A stretch of 64,000 nt of DNA from Aphanomyces cochlioides (GCA_019828595.1 JAHQRK010000001.1:1550001-1614000), one strand, 5' to 3'; shown: positions 46,430 through 56,831, counted from the first letter of the stretch. Notes: generated from the sequence alone by a model not told the origin. Numbers and translations are program-made.

Positions 46430-49400
46430 ATGAAGCTCATCAAGCCAACCTGCCTGCTGTTGTGCCTTGCCGCACTCGCTCACGGCCAAGACTTGGATGC
46501 TCAAGCCCAAGCGATTGTCGATAAAATGAGCGTCGACCAGCTCATCGGCCAAATGACCCAAGTCAACATTGACTACATCATGACAAGCTCCAAGACTGTC
46601 GATACCGCCAAGGTTCAAGACCTTGCCAACCAATTCGTCGGCTCCATTTTGAACACGCCGATTCAAGACGACACGAACAACGTGTACAGCGTGTCCCAGT
46701 GGCGCGACGCTTTGACAGCAATCCAAAATATCAACGCAAAGCAATATGGACGCCCGATCGTGTACGGCCTCGACTCTGTCCACGGCGCTACTTATGTCAA
46801 GGATGCGGTGCTCTTTCCCCAACAAATCAACATCGGCGCGACGTTCAACCCTACGTTTGCGACTTCCATGGGGAAGATTGCTGCTCGGGATACAAAGGCT
46901 GGCGGCATGAATTGGTTGTTCACTCCAATCCTTGATGTATCGCGCCACAAGGGATGGCCTCGTACCTACGAAACCTACGGCGAAGATCCTCTCGTCGCGT
47001 CAACCATGGCAACGAATATCGTCCAAGGCATTCAAGGTCAAGGCGTTGCTGCTTGCTTTAAGCATTTCATGGGTTACTCTGCGAGTCAATCCGGCAAGGA
47101 TCGTGATCCTGTGACGCTGTCCAAGCATGAAATTCTCAACATCTTCATGCCGTCGTTCAAAGCTGCAATTGATGCTGGCATCATGACTGGTATGGGCTCA
47201 TACATTCAATTGAACGGCGTGCCCATGTCTGCCAACCGTCAAACCAGTATCGACCTCCTCCGCAATGATCTCAAATGGGACGGTATGCTGGTGTCCGACT
47301 GGGCTGAAATGTACTTGCAAAATGACCCCTATCACTGGGCTTCGAGCAACTCGGATGCCGTTCTCAAGTCCATGACCAACTCTTCCTACGACATGTGCAT
47401 GGTGCCAGACGACACGAGTTTCATCACGTACCTGAAGGACCACTACAACAACGGTCGTGTGTCCCTCGACCGCATTAAGACGTCGGCTAAGCGTGTGATC
47501 AAGCTGAAGTTGAAGCTCGACTTGTACAACATCCCAGTGCCTGGTGCTGACTTGGTGAATCAAGTTGGTGACAAGGCTAGTCAACAAGCTGCCTTGGCTG
47601 CGGCCCAAGAGTCCCTCGTCTTGGTGAAGAACACCAACAACATCTTGCCACTCAATCCTGCCTCCAAGAAGTTCTTCTTGACTGGGTCCTCCATTGATGA
47701 CATGGGCTATTTGTGTGGTGGATGGTCTCTTCGCTGGCAAGGTCGCCCTGGTAACGACATCTTCCCCAAGTATGGTCGCACGATCAAGGGAGCAGCCAGT
47801 GCCTACATCAATGACGCTTCTCGCACCTTGTTCTACCAAGGCGTCAACATTGACGGTACCTGGACAGACATCAACACGGCAAAGAGCTATGCGAGCCAAG
47901 CCGATTACACGATTGTGGCCATTGGTGAACGAACATACGCCGAGCAAAATGGTAACACGGATCCGTACGAGTTGCCCTCTGGTATGACTGACTACGTCAA
48001 GCAACTTGCCACGACGGGAACCAAGATCATCTTGGTCTTGGTTGAAGGACGTCCTCGTCTCCTCAGTGGCATTGCTGAACTTGCTTCTGCTGTTGTCTAC
48101 GCTGGTCTGCCTTGCGAATTGGGCGGTGAAGCCATCGCAGACTTGCTCTTTGGCAAGATCAACCCAAGTGGCAAGATGACGTTGACATACCCCAAGTCGA
48201 ACGATCAACTGAACATGTACACCGCGTACTATGGACGCCGCGGGGACAAGTGCGTCGTCAACGGCGTTGAATCAAGCTGTCCTTATGAATGGCAATTCGG
48301 TCACGGCCTCAGCTACACCACTTTCAGCTACACCAACATGCAACTTAGTGCTACCGCTTTGAGCCCAACCAACAACCAAGTGACGGTGTCTGTGACTGTC
48401 GCAAACACGGGTAGCATGACTGGCAAGGAATCAGTGCTCTTGTTTGTCCGAGCTCCCAATGGACCTGAAACTCGTCTCCTCAAGGCTTTCACCAAAGTTG
48501 AGTTGACTGCAGGACAATCTACTGTGGTCAGCTTCAAGTTGACCTCGGATGACTTTGGCCGCTACGTCAACGAAATCGGAGCGGGACTCTCTAAAGCAGC
48601 TGACGCTGGTACATATTACGTGTCGTTCAAGGCCAGTGTTGAATGTTCAGCGAGCACTATTGGGGATTTGTGCAAGTCGTTTACTTGGACGCCACCTGGA
48701 AACCAACCAACGTCTGGCCCATCCCCGGCACCAACAACTGCGCCACCAGCACCAGCGACGGGCGCATACAACTTGAACTTTGATGGTTTTGGTCTCACGC
48801 TGTCAAACACGGCGAACGATGCTCTCTCAGTCACGACGCCAGCCCCTGGTGACTCTCGCCAAGACTGGTACTACACTCCTTCGTTGAAACAATTCAAGAA
48901 TCGTGGATCTGGCTTGTGCTTGGACGCTTGGCAACCAACAAACGGAGGTGGTGTCCATGCTTACGCTTGCGATACGACCAACGTGAATCAACTTTGGAAT
49001 TACGACTCGTCCACCAAGCAATTGCGTCATTCTACTCATACGGGTTTCTGCTTCGACAAGGGCGCTCCCACTGACACCGCGCCTCACATGTGGGAGTGCT
49101 TGGCGACGACGCATCCAGATTACAAGAATCAACAAATTTCTCTTGCTGCAGTAGTCGACCGAGTGATCAATTCGCCTGCTTACAATCGCGTGCTCACGGG
49201 TGTGGATGCCTCAACAATTCAATTCCAGCCTTTGAGCTCTACCAACGGCGACTCGCAGAAGTGGCGCTTTGATGCCAATACCAAGATGATCCGTTCCATT
49301 GGCAGGAACACCTGCCTTGACGCGTGGGAACCCAAAGATGGAGGTGGCGTGCATTTGTACGGATGCGACACCACCAACGGCAACCAGCGTTGGAACTACG

Positions 49401-49546
49401 ACTCGAGCACTTTGCAATTGCGCCATGCTTCGTTGGTGGGCTATTGCTTAGACATTGCCACTCCTGCGGGTGATAAACCACACATGTGGAGTTGCTTGCC
49501 AGCCGGCCATGCCGACATCAAGAATCAACAGTTTACTCTCAACTAA
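46430..49546 (+). CDS. Secreted family-3 glycoside hydrolase (beta-glucosidase type) with two C-terminal ricin-type lectin repeats
   Basis: A single intronless exon of 1038 residues. A signal peptide occupies residues 1-19 ('LLLCLAALAHG'). The GH3 N-terminal barrel has 'YGLDSVHGATYV', 'FTPILDVSRHKGWPRTYETYGEDP' in parts, 'ACFKHFMGYS' and 'GMLVSDWAEM', where the Asp is the catalytic nucleophile. The C-terminal sandwich domain has 'ALAAAQESLVLVKNTNNILPL' in parts and 'GHGLSYTTFSY'; a fibronectin-III-like domain follows (residues about 640-750). After a Pro/Thr linker come two ricin-B/QxW-like modules with 'GSGLCLDAWQPTNGGGVHAYACDTTN' and 'TCLDAWEPKDGGGVHLYGCDTTN', in parts. It probably degrades beta-glucan in the wall or in host material, acting outside the cell. 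Confidence 0.95.
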   Translation: MKLIKPTCLLLCLAALAHGQDLDAQAQAIVDKMSVDQLIGQMTQVNIDYIMTSSKTVDTAKVQDLANQFVGSILNTPIQDDTNNVYSVSQWRDALTAIQNINAKQYGRPIVYGLDSVHGATYVKDAVLFPQQINIGATFNPTFATSMGKIAARDTKAGGMNWLFTPILDVSRHKGWPRTYETYGEDPLVASTMATNIVQGIQGQGVAACFKHFMGYSASQSGKDRDPVTLSKHEILNIFMPSFKAAIDAGIMTGMGSYIQLNGVPMSANRQTSIDLLRNDLKWDGMLVSDWAEMYLQNDPYHWASSNSDAVLKSMTNSSYDMCMVPDDTSFITYLKDHYNNGRVSLDRIKTSAKRVIKLKLKLDLYNIPVPGADLVNQVGDKASQQAALAAAQESLVLVKNTNNILPLNPASKKFFLTGSSIDDMGYLCGGWSLRWQGRPGNDIFPKYGRTIKGAASAYINDASRTLFYQGVNIDGTWTDINTAKSYASQADYTIVAIGERTYAEQNGNTDPYELPSGMTDYVKQLATTGTKIILVLVEGRPRLLSGIAELASAVVYAGLPCELGGEAIADLLFGKINPSGKMTLTYPKSNDQLNMYTAYYGRRGDKCVVNGVESSCPYEWQFGHGLSYTTFSYTNMQLSATALSPTNNQVTVSVTVANTGSMTGKESVLLFVRAPNGPETRLLKAFTKVELTAGQSTVVSFKLTSDDFGRYVNEIGAGLSKAADAGTYYVSFKASVECSASTIGDLCKSFTWTPPGNQPTSGPSPAPTTAPPAPATGAYNLNFDGFGLTLSNTANDALSVTTPAPGDSRQDWYYTPSLKQFKNRGSGLCLDAWQPTNGGGVHAYACDTTNVNQLWNYDSSTKQLRHSTHTGFCFDKGAPTDTAPHMWECLATTHPDYKNQQISLAAVVDRVINSPAYNRVLTGVDASTIQFQPLSSTNGDSQKWRFDANTKMIRSIGRNTCLDAWEPKDGGGVHLYGCDTTNGNQRWNYDSSTLQLRHASLVGYCLDIATPAGDKPHMWSCLPAGHADIKNQQFTLN

Positions 49547-49904
49547 ATGTTTAGCCTCGATTTTGAAAATTGCGTTGTAGTTAATGAATGCCGTATTGCT
49601 TCATCAATGACTTCTTACTCCAACTGAGTCTCACGCTAGCGCAAGCTCAATACCTTGTGCATCCCCAGTCGAGTTCATGAGGTGCAGATCTTGGGAGACA
49701 TTCATGTCATCTTAGAGCATGCCCAACACAACAACGCTATTCCATCACGCTAAATCCAATCTAGCGTGCGTTACTCACTCAAAATTTGGCGTGATTGCCT
49801 GAGCAAGCCCAACGGTCATATCCTCTACGTTTCGGGACTACTCGAAGTATAATATAGTCCCCATATAGCTGCCGAAAAAAATATTCTCTATATTGTGTCT
49901 CTAG

Positions 49905-50105
49905 AAAAAAACTGGAATCTTGCAAAGAAAATATCGACGCAGCCATTTTGACGCAAAAATGAGGCAATACAAACTTCAAATGAAATGAAATCGAACATGT
50001 TTTCAAACATTTAAAACGTTTGAAATTACACTATTTAACGTTCATGATCGAGAAAATAGTTGTGTAAACATTAAATAGTGTATGCGTCAATTAATTGAAA
50101 CATCT
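49905..50105. repeat. Dispersed AT-rich repeat, copy 2
   Basis: Begins with AAAAAAACTGGA, then TTTTGACGCAA, ATACAAACTTCAA, then the core GAACATGTTTTCAAACATTTAAAACGTTTG in parts and TAAATAGTGTATGCGTCAATTAATTGAAACAT. Its right end is cut short relative to copies 1 and 3. Confidence 0.7.
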
Positions 50106-51542
50106 GCTGCATCTATGATAAAAACATGATCTTTTTGTATTAGAGTGTGATAGGAAATCTATCACAGTTGCCTGAAAAACATTTTCAAAACAAGTTTTTG
50201 ACTTGATTTCAGTATACAGATCTGAAATGTGCAAAATTCTGAGCAACTGTGATAGAGATTCTATCACGGTTTCTCAACAAACAAATATTGGCAGATATAA
50301 AGCTTCATTTAGTCGCCAGCATGAAGTCTAACCGAGAAACAAAGATGCTCTGAATAAATTTAACGTCTAGCACGGATATAAGCTAGGCTAGCTGCAGCAG
50401 AACACGACATTTGTTGACGTTTTATGCGCTCACTCGCCTGATTGTACTGTTAGCATATGTAAATGTCGAGCACAAAACACAAAGCATTGTTGATATCTTG
50501 AAAACTATACGAATAGTCAATTAAGGCATAAACAAAACTGTAGGAGTCATAAATAATGATGACGGATGTGATCTCCACACCTTCGCCACTACCTCATAAC
50601 CCTATAAACTTTTGACGTTGCCAAAGTCTAAAAGAAATCTCGCACCCCCCTCTACAAGTTGAACAGTAGGTAGTAGGGCAATAATCTATTGAATCAGCCC
50701 ACGCACAATAAACACCCTCTACAAGGTACATGACTCATTCACTTAGATTGCAGCGCATGAGTTCGATGTGTCAATATTACATGTACTCTTGTATAGCCGG
50801 AGTGAGAAACGGCACAGAACAACGTGAGACAAAAAAGGAAAACTTTCGATTACAATTAGCATGAAGGAGGACTAGGCATGATAGTACTGCTGGTATGTGC
50901 TTCTGGAATATCTTCAAGGGGTTCATGTTGTGTTTTCGTCAAGTCAATCTATTATATTAACTTCCAATCATATTGCGTTATTCGGTTTGATAGGAATCAT
51001 ATCACAGTTGCAGTCATCACATACATTTTCGAAACATCTCAAAACTCCGTAAGTGGGAAAATGTTGGAGTTATATTTGAGATTTTGACGAATCGTAGGAA
51101 CAATATTCCGATATTTTCCATTTTTCCGAAAAAATACCTCACATATTAACTTGATTAAAGTATGAATTTCGTTTTGACTGAAATTTTTGCCAAATTGTAG
51201 GACCGAAATTCCTACGTTTCATTGACCAATCATACATCTATAAAATCTCTTTATATTGACCAATCATGTTGTTGGTGTCATCTATCAAGTGTTTTGAGCG
51301 TGCACAAAAGATCACGAGCCGGTAAGAGCGGCACGGCATGCATGTGCACTTTCTACTTATGTAAGGTGAAGTCGCAAGAAGCTTCAGACGACAGCTGAAG
51401 CTCAATATGGTCTTAATACCCTCAAACAAAGGGCACTTGCCGTATCTCGCTTCCGACCTTAACATTTCTCAATATCTAAATAACCAAGCATTACATAGGA
51501 CACCGTAGTTCCACCTTTGTTGTAGGTGTATACTAGTAATCT

Positions 51543-51620
51543 AACCACTGTTTGACTTTTTCATATTCGTCTCGTGATGAATAGACCATGAGACGAGTAT
51601 GAACAGAGTCAAACCGTGGT
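51543..51620. repeat. Hairpin with roughly 33-base arms and a loop of about 11 bases
   Basis: The left arm begins ACCACTGTTTGACT and runs to CATATTCGTCTCGTG. The right arm, read in reverse complement, is ACCACGGTTTGACT through CATACTCGTCTCATG, differing at about five positions. In genomic order, CATGAGACGAGTATG faces CATATTCGTCTCGTG. It could fold as a long RNA hairpin if transcribed, or be a tiny palindromic element. Confidence 0.75.
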
Positions 51621-52002
51621 AATGCAAACTGCGTCGTCAGACTGCATTTCATATCTCTATGCATGTGCGCAGTATTGAACAACCCCCCTGAGTAAGGTGC
51701 TTGACGCTATCTAGCAATGCTGATACCTTTGCCATGAAACAGATATTCGCGACACACAATCGTGATAGTGTATTAAATTCATTTAGAAAACGATTCATTC
51801 GGCATTAGAATAGTTCACGTTACGTATGAGGTGGATACAAGCTCATGGTGTTTGCTCACCGGAATGGTGCTCGCAAAGTTTCAACTTGGCGCAACAGCGA
51901 GATCTCAAATCAATTCAAATTCAGCCAATTAAATTTAAAAGTTACTTTGATTCGTCAAAATCGAAATGTAGGCAATCTGTTCCTACGATTTCCAATCACA
52001 AT

Positions 52003-52035
52003 ATAGTTTTGGACCCAAACGACAATAAATTAATT
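52003..52035. repeat. Fragment of the dispersed AT-rich repeat
   Basis: Only the terminal word GTTTTGGACCCAAACGACAATA of the repeat is present, matching the end of copies 1 and 3. Confidence 0.6.
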
Positions 52036-52109
52036 TTTTCTTTTTACGAAATTTCGACTATTTTTTCTAGGGTTTTACAAAAATAGTAGTACATTATTGT
52101 GGTTTTAAT

Positions 52110-52365
52110 AAAAAACTGGAGTCGTGCGGAATAAGTTTTGACGCAAGCAAATTGACGCAACAATTGACGCATACAAATTTCAAGTGAAAAGGAATTGAAT
52201 GCTTTGAACATGTTTTTCAAACATTTAAAACGTTTGAGATCACACTATTTAACATTCATGATCGAGAAAATGCTTGCGTAAACATTAAATAGTGTATGCA
52301 TCAATTAATTGAAACATTTTCATAACATACCAAATTTTCAGTTTTGGACCCAAACGACAATATTT
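52110..52365. repeat. Dispersed AT-rich repeat, copy 3 (longest)
   Basis: Starts AAAACTGGAGTCGTG, has three TTGACGCAA-type words, then the core (GAACATGTTTTTCAAACATTT, ACACTATTTAACATTCATGATCGAG, TTAAATAGTGTATGCATCAATTAATTG in parts) and the end GTTTTGGACCCAAACGACAATATT. It lies directly before the hAT pseudogene. Confidence 0.7.
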
Positions 52366-52562
52366 AATTTACAAATTCTCGTCAGATTATATTTTATTCA
52401 AGTGAAAATTAAGTTCTCATAAAAAATATTTTGTCGTTTCTCTAGGTCGCGACTATCCATGAAACGACACAAAAAGGTTCCATAGATCTCAAGATCTTTC
52501 AAAGATCGCATTAATCCAATATCGCATTCTCTTTTTTGCCTTGCAATCGATCTTACAGCGAA

Positions 52563-54150
52563 ATGTCGACTCCAACCGTTGGAACTCTTACTGGGAAGGA
52601 GCTCGCCACCAAGTACTTTGCTCCAATTACACCTGGGAGCAAAACCTGGAAGTGCAAAGTCCAGCATTGTGGTATTCAAATGGAGCATAAGTCTGGATAC
52701 ACCAACATGTGCCAACACATTCATTCGAAACACCCTGAATGGGTTCTCCTTGGCAAAGACAAGGAACTCAATAGGCAAATTTTTCTACACCATTGGTCCT
52801 CCAGTCACGCTCAAAACGTTTATGGATGGATCCACTTGATTACAGCTGGTCTCTTACCCTTTTCACTTTGTGAAAACAAAACTCATACGGAATACACTAC
52901 TTTGAAACGAATGGACCGCGATACCATTAAGAATTACATGCACAAGCTTGGACTCTGTGTGGAAAGCAAAATTGCTGGATTATTGCCTGAAAAATTCGCC
53001 TTGATTTTTGATGGATGGACGGCAAACGCGACTCACTACGTCGCTATTTTTCAACTTTTTGTCTTCAGATATCCGGAAATTCCGGAAAACCTGGTTAATT
53101 ATCCGGAACAGCCGGATACTCCGCATGTTTGCTGGCCTTTTCGCCGATGAACGAGCATGGCGCGCAATCCGCGGCGGCACACAAAGATTTTTTTGATTAT
53201 GTATTGGAATTGTATGGTAAGGTAAAACATGGACAAATGTGGTCGCCATTGGAATTGTATGTAGTGGAACAGTTGTCGCGCACGTGCGGTGTCCCTATTG
53301 TTGGCTATCGCTTCAACTTGGCGATGAAGTCATTTCTAAAAAAAATTGATACCGTTCTTGGTATGGTTCATGAAATTATGAGGAAGTTATCGTATGCTGT
53401 TCCTGCAGCAAAGCTCCGTGCCTTTATGCACCTTGCTGCTAAAACGCGAAATGTGACGCGATGGAGTTCTACTTTTGACATGCTCGAACGGTATATGGCC
53501 ATTAAGCAGCATCTGCGTGAAGTTCAATTAAGTAATGTGGATATCATCTTGCCAACGCGTCAGCAAGATGAAGTCCTTTCTAAGCTCTACAGCGACCTGA
53601 TTGATCTGAACAAAGTGACTCTCGACCTCCAAAGTGATTCGACACGGTTGGAAGATGTGCGTGCTTGTTTTGATTACTTATTGGATATTTATCCGGACAT
53701 GGCTGGATATATTTCAGCCAATGGGGAAATTGTCCAAAATCCCGCATTTGAGTCGGGTGTCGTGAAGATTCAAATGAACAACACGTCTGCTCTCACTCCT
53801 GACGAGCGACGAAGTGTTGCTCATTTGCAAAGTAGTGGACGCCCTAGTACCTGCGAGAATGACGACCATTTGTCATTGTTTCAACGCGCTGTCAAGCGCC
53901 AAAAGTCTGAACAGCTCAATGGCTACATGTGCCTAGACTTCTTGTTGCCAACTTCCAATTTGTGTGAGCGCTTTTCGCCCGAGCAAAATATGCTCTTGGA
54001 GAACGGCGAGGACGTCTGCTCCCCCAAAACCCGGAGGTTCAAATGTTTTTGTGCATGAATGAAGACCTTTGGACATTCGACGACGTCGAGAGTCTCCTGT
54101 CCAAGGAAAAAATACTTCGAAGAAGTTTGGAAAATATTCTGGATAAATAA
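52563..54150 (+). pseudogene. hAT-family transposase gene with a BED-type finger, broken by frameshifts
   Basis: It starts at the ATG at 52563. The first block (to about 53125) has a BED-like zinc finger ('WKCKVQHCGIQ', 'GYTNMCQHIHSKHPEW') and 'EKFALIFDGWTANATHYVAIF', the first catalytic region of hAT transposases. The frame then shifts near 53125; the second block reads 'LAFSPMNEHGAQSAAAH' through 'NVTRWSSTFDMLERY' to about 54040. A second shift leads to the C-terminal dimerisation tail 'NEDLWTFDDVESLLSKEKILRR', stopping near 54150. At least two frame breaks make it non-functional unless there are unseen introns. Genes of this kind are plentiful in oomycetes. Confidence 0.75.
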
Positions 54151-54337
54151 TAAATAATTTTTTTCGTGTTCCAAGGAAAATAGCTTACTTTACTTTTTGT
54201 AAGAGTCAAGGTAGTTATTGAAATCCTCACTCATTGAAGAATTAAATAAAGTACTTCGAAGTATTGTTTTCGGCTCGACTGTATGGCATCTACCACGCCA
54301 GACGCTATTCACCACGCCATTGAGCAATTACCTGAGA

Positions 54338-54545
54338 AGAAGGGTTAGCCTATTCTTTTTTGCCACATCTCTTCTAAATTTAACTTAGAAGGGTTTGTCT
54401 CGTCGGGGGTCGGCGGGGTTGGCGGGGTCGGGGTTGCGGATTTCCGCAACCCCATGGTGCGGAATCCCTTAACATAATTATCCGGATAACTCATTTAAAG
54501 TAGAATTAGAATAGATTTGTAAAAAAAGAATAGACTAACCCTTCT
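54338..54545. mobile_element. MITE-like element with inverted ends, a G-quadruplex motif and a perfect hairpin
   Basis: The left end AGAAGGGTTAGCCTATTC faces the right end GAATAGACTAACCCTTCT (17 of 18 match in inverted order), and similarity continues inward for about 45 bases with gaps. Inside are four G runs at 54404-54433, a perfect 11-base stem GGGGTTGCGGA / TCCGCAACCCC (54430-54440 and 54443-54453, two-base loop), and an ATCCGGAT at 54480-54487. At about 208 bases with no coding capacity, it has the form of a miniature inverted-repeat element. It abuts the MULE. Confidence 0.65.
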
Positions 54546-54550
54546 CGACT

Positions 54551-54841
54551 AAATTCATCTCGGTAGGCAGAACTGTCTCTTTGTTGCATCTCGGTAGGCA
54601 CACTTTAATTGGTGTGATTTATACTGCACTCGCTCAGTGTTTGACATTTAGTCTGATTCATCGAACAAATCGTCTGTTCAGCGAAAGGACACTCTCATCG
54701 GCACCATGCAAAGCACAGATGAATGGAGCATTCCACACACAACGACGATTCCGGAATGATATAGTTGTGCTGCAAACGACTTATATATATGGCATGGATC
54801 AAATACCTTCTCCAGTTGGGAACACTACACAAAATCTGTAC
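54551..54841 (+). repeat. Left terminal inverted repeat of the MULE
   Basis: Pairs with 56520-56810. It contains the transposase start codon (54706), so the 5' part of the gene lies in the repeat and is present at both ends. Confidence 0.85.
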
Positions 54842-56361
54842 GACGGTTAGCACACAAAGCAGGCTTCGAGCTCGTTAAAGGAAAAGGAAGCAATAGTCGT
54901 TCTCGGGCGTGGAAATGCAAAACCCCAAACTGTACGTTTGAAATAAGAGGATCATTGCTCCAAACAGGAATGGTACTATACATGATTTATGTGATCATTA
55001 GACTGACTCGCGTAAATGTCGTAGATTAAAATTGTGAAGTGTGATTTGAGTCATAATCATTCCCTTGGCCAGCTTGCTTCTGACGCACGCTCCCAAACGA
55101 ATCCTAACATTTTCGGGATATCTTCCCTTGCAGATTCGAAATCCTTTATTGATGCAGAGATGCTTTTGAGCGAAGAGAGTGATGATGACTTTGATATTGA
55201 TTCATACTACAACAGGCAGCCATCCGAAGATGATGGAAATTTATCTGACAGCTCGGAATCGAGTTTCAACAGCTCTGTTTCACACCAACTCGCTGAATCA
55301 GCGATTAAATCACCTGATTGTGCAAGAGCTGGCAACTCGACAACAAAAGTACTGTATAGAAATCGTACATTGGGCGTCAAAGAGGTTCAATTTCAGTATT
55401 GATATTTGGACTAATGCGCAATAAAATTACTATAGGTTGCTTATTCAGTGGTAAAATTTATCTCAAGATTGCCCAGTCTTGACGAAAATCAACCTTTGGT
55501 TACCTGCTCGATTGTGAAGGCTGCACTTCTGCAAGAGTATGGCTATATTATGTCACTTTCTACTGTGTCTAATATTCGTCGTGCAACTGAAGAAATGATA
55601 CATGATACGATTGACTCTGGTTATCAACGTCTTGATTCGTACCTGACAAAGCTTTGCGAGGACAATCCAGGTATCAAAAACGATAGATTAGAGCTAGACT
55701 AATGCATGATTTCAATCAGGAAGTAGCAAGTGGTTTGAAAAGATCAGCCAAAATGGCAGATTTTCACGAGCTATGTTTATCCCTGGATGCTTTAAGTCCT
55801 GCATGACAACATGCAAGCCTGTGATATGTCTGGATGCTTGTCATATGAAAAGAATATACAACAAATCTGGGGTTTTCTTGACTGCAAGCGTGAAAGATGG
55901 TAATCATTGTAATCTTTTGATTGCCTTAGCAATCGTCCCACAAGAAAATACAGCGAAATGGAAATGGTTCTTGCACAATCTCAACTCATGTGACTTGAGT
56001 ATCAGTAAAGCAACAGTATTCATGTCTGATAGATTTAGAGGTACGAGGGTCATGCTATGGATATTAATTTACTGCTAGGTGTACTAGAAGCTGTTGCTCA
56101 TGAATTTCCCGAATCACTCCACAGATTTTGCATGTTTCACATCTGCCTCAATATCAAAGCGACCTGTGGAGGTCTTAGTAAAGCAGGACGTGGGAAGGTA
56201 ATGAAAGTGGCGGCATCCGAGAGCAAACTACAATTCGAGAAGAATCTGAATGACTTACAACAAGAATATCCCCGAGCTTCTCGGTATCTTCTTGCAATTC
56301 CACCGGGGAAAATTGGGTTCAATGTTGCATCAATGACAATGGCTTTGCAACGTTTGGAGTA
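54706..56361 (+). pseudogene. MULE transposase pseudogene
   Basis: The coding trace begins at the ATG at 54706 inside the left inverted repeat and meets a stop at 54757-54759, where the right-hand repeat has a Trp codon. Further blocks in shifted frames are a FAR1-like part ('RSRAWKCKTPNCTFEIRG', about 54900), an acidic linker (55150-55330) and the catalytic region: 'VICLDACHMKRIYNKSGVFLTASVKDGN' in parts, 'ALAIVPQENTAKWKWFL', 'FMSDRFRG' and 'SLHRFCMFHICLNIK'. The last block ends at 56361. Several stops and shifts show it is dead. Confidence 0.75.
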
Positions 56362-56519
56362 AAAACAGCAAACACTGCAGAAAACAACAATCATTGGATG
56401 GGCCTCTTAATGCGTGCGTCAGATCCAGTTACAGTTTTTTACATGTACATGTGCAAGCTCCTACGTTTATTTAAAAAACGACGACATTCGATTTTTGGAA
56501 AACATGATGATGACATGAT

Positions 56520-56810
56520 ACCAATGGATTTTGTGTAGTGTTCCCAACTGGAGAAGGTATTTGATCCATGCCATATATAAGTCGTTTGCAGCACAACTAT
56601 ACCATTCCGGAATCGTCGTTGCGCGTGGAATGCTCCATTCATCTGTGCTTTGCATGGTGCCGATGAGAGTGTCCTTTCGCTGAACAGACGATTTGTTCGA
56701 TGAATCAGACTAAATGTCAAACACTGAGCGAGTGCAGTATAAATCACACTAATTAAAGTGTGCCTACCGAGATGCAACAAAGAGACAGTTCTGCCTACCG
56801 AGACGAATTT
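56520..56810 (-). repeat. Right terminal inverted repeat of the MULE
   Basis: Reverse complement of 54551-54841. It keeps TGG where the left copy has TGA (codon 18 of the transposase), so the two ends have diverged since insertion. Confidence 0.85.
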
Positions 56811-56831
56811 CGTCTATTTTTAGCGTGACAC

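Larger units (their letters stand above)
49547..52562. other. AT-rich gene-free region with repeats and hairpins
   Basis: Three kilobases without a supported gene. Contents: repeat copy 2 (about 49905-50105), GTGATAG...CTATCAC hairpin words at 50148-50170 with a facing CAACTGTGATAG at about 50253-50264 and a third TGATAGGAATCATATCACAGTTG near 50990, a strong hairpin at 51543-51620, a partial repeat at 52003-52035, and repeat copy 3 (52110-52365). Short open frames here have no family features. Confidence 0.5.
54551..56810. mobile_element. MULE (Mutator-like) element with roughly 290-base terminal inverted repeats
   Basis: The sequence from about 54551 to 54841 recurs in reverse complement at about 56520-56810 with only a few differences (for example TCTCGGTAGGCAGAACTGTCTC at the outer end, in parts). 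Long inverted repeats are typical of Mutator-like elements. Between them lie remains of a MULE transposase. No clear 8-11 base target duplication was found at the borders. Confidence 0.85.

Noticed and set aside
46388..46948. Long open frame on the minus strand at the start of the GH3 gene
   Set aside because: It mirrors the coding frame of a well-supported gene and has no family features; codon bias produces such shadows.
47198..48208. 336-residue open frame antisense to the GH3 gene
   Set aside because: It lies wholly within the GH3 coding region in the opposite strand; composition is typical of a shadow (His/Val/Arg-rich).
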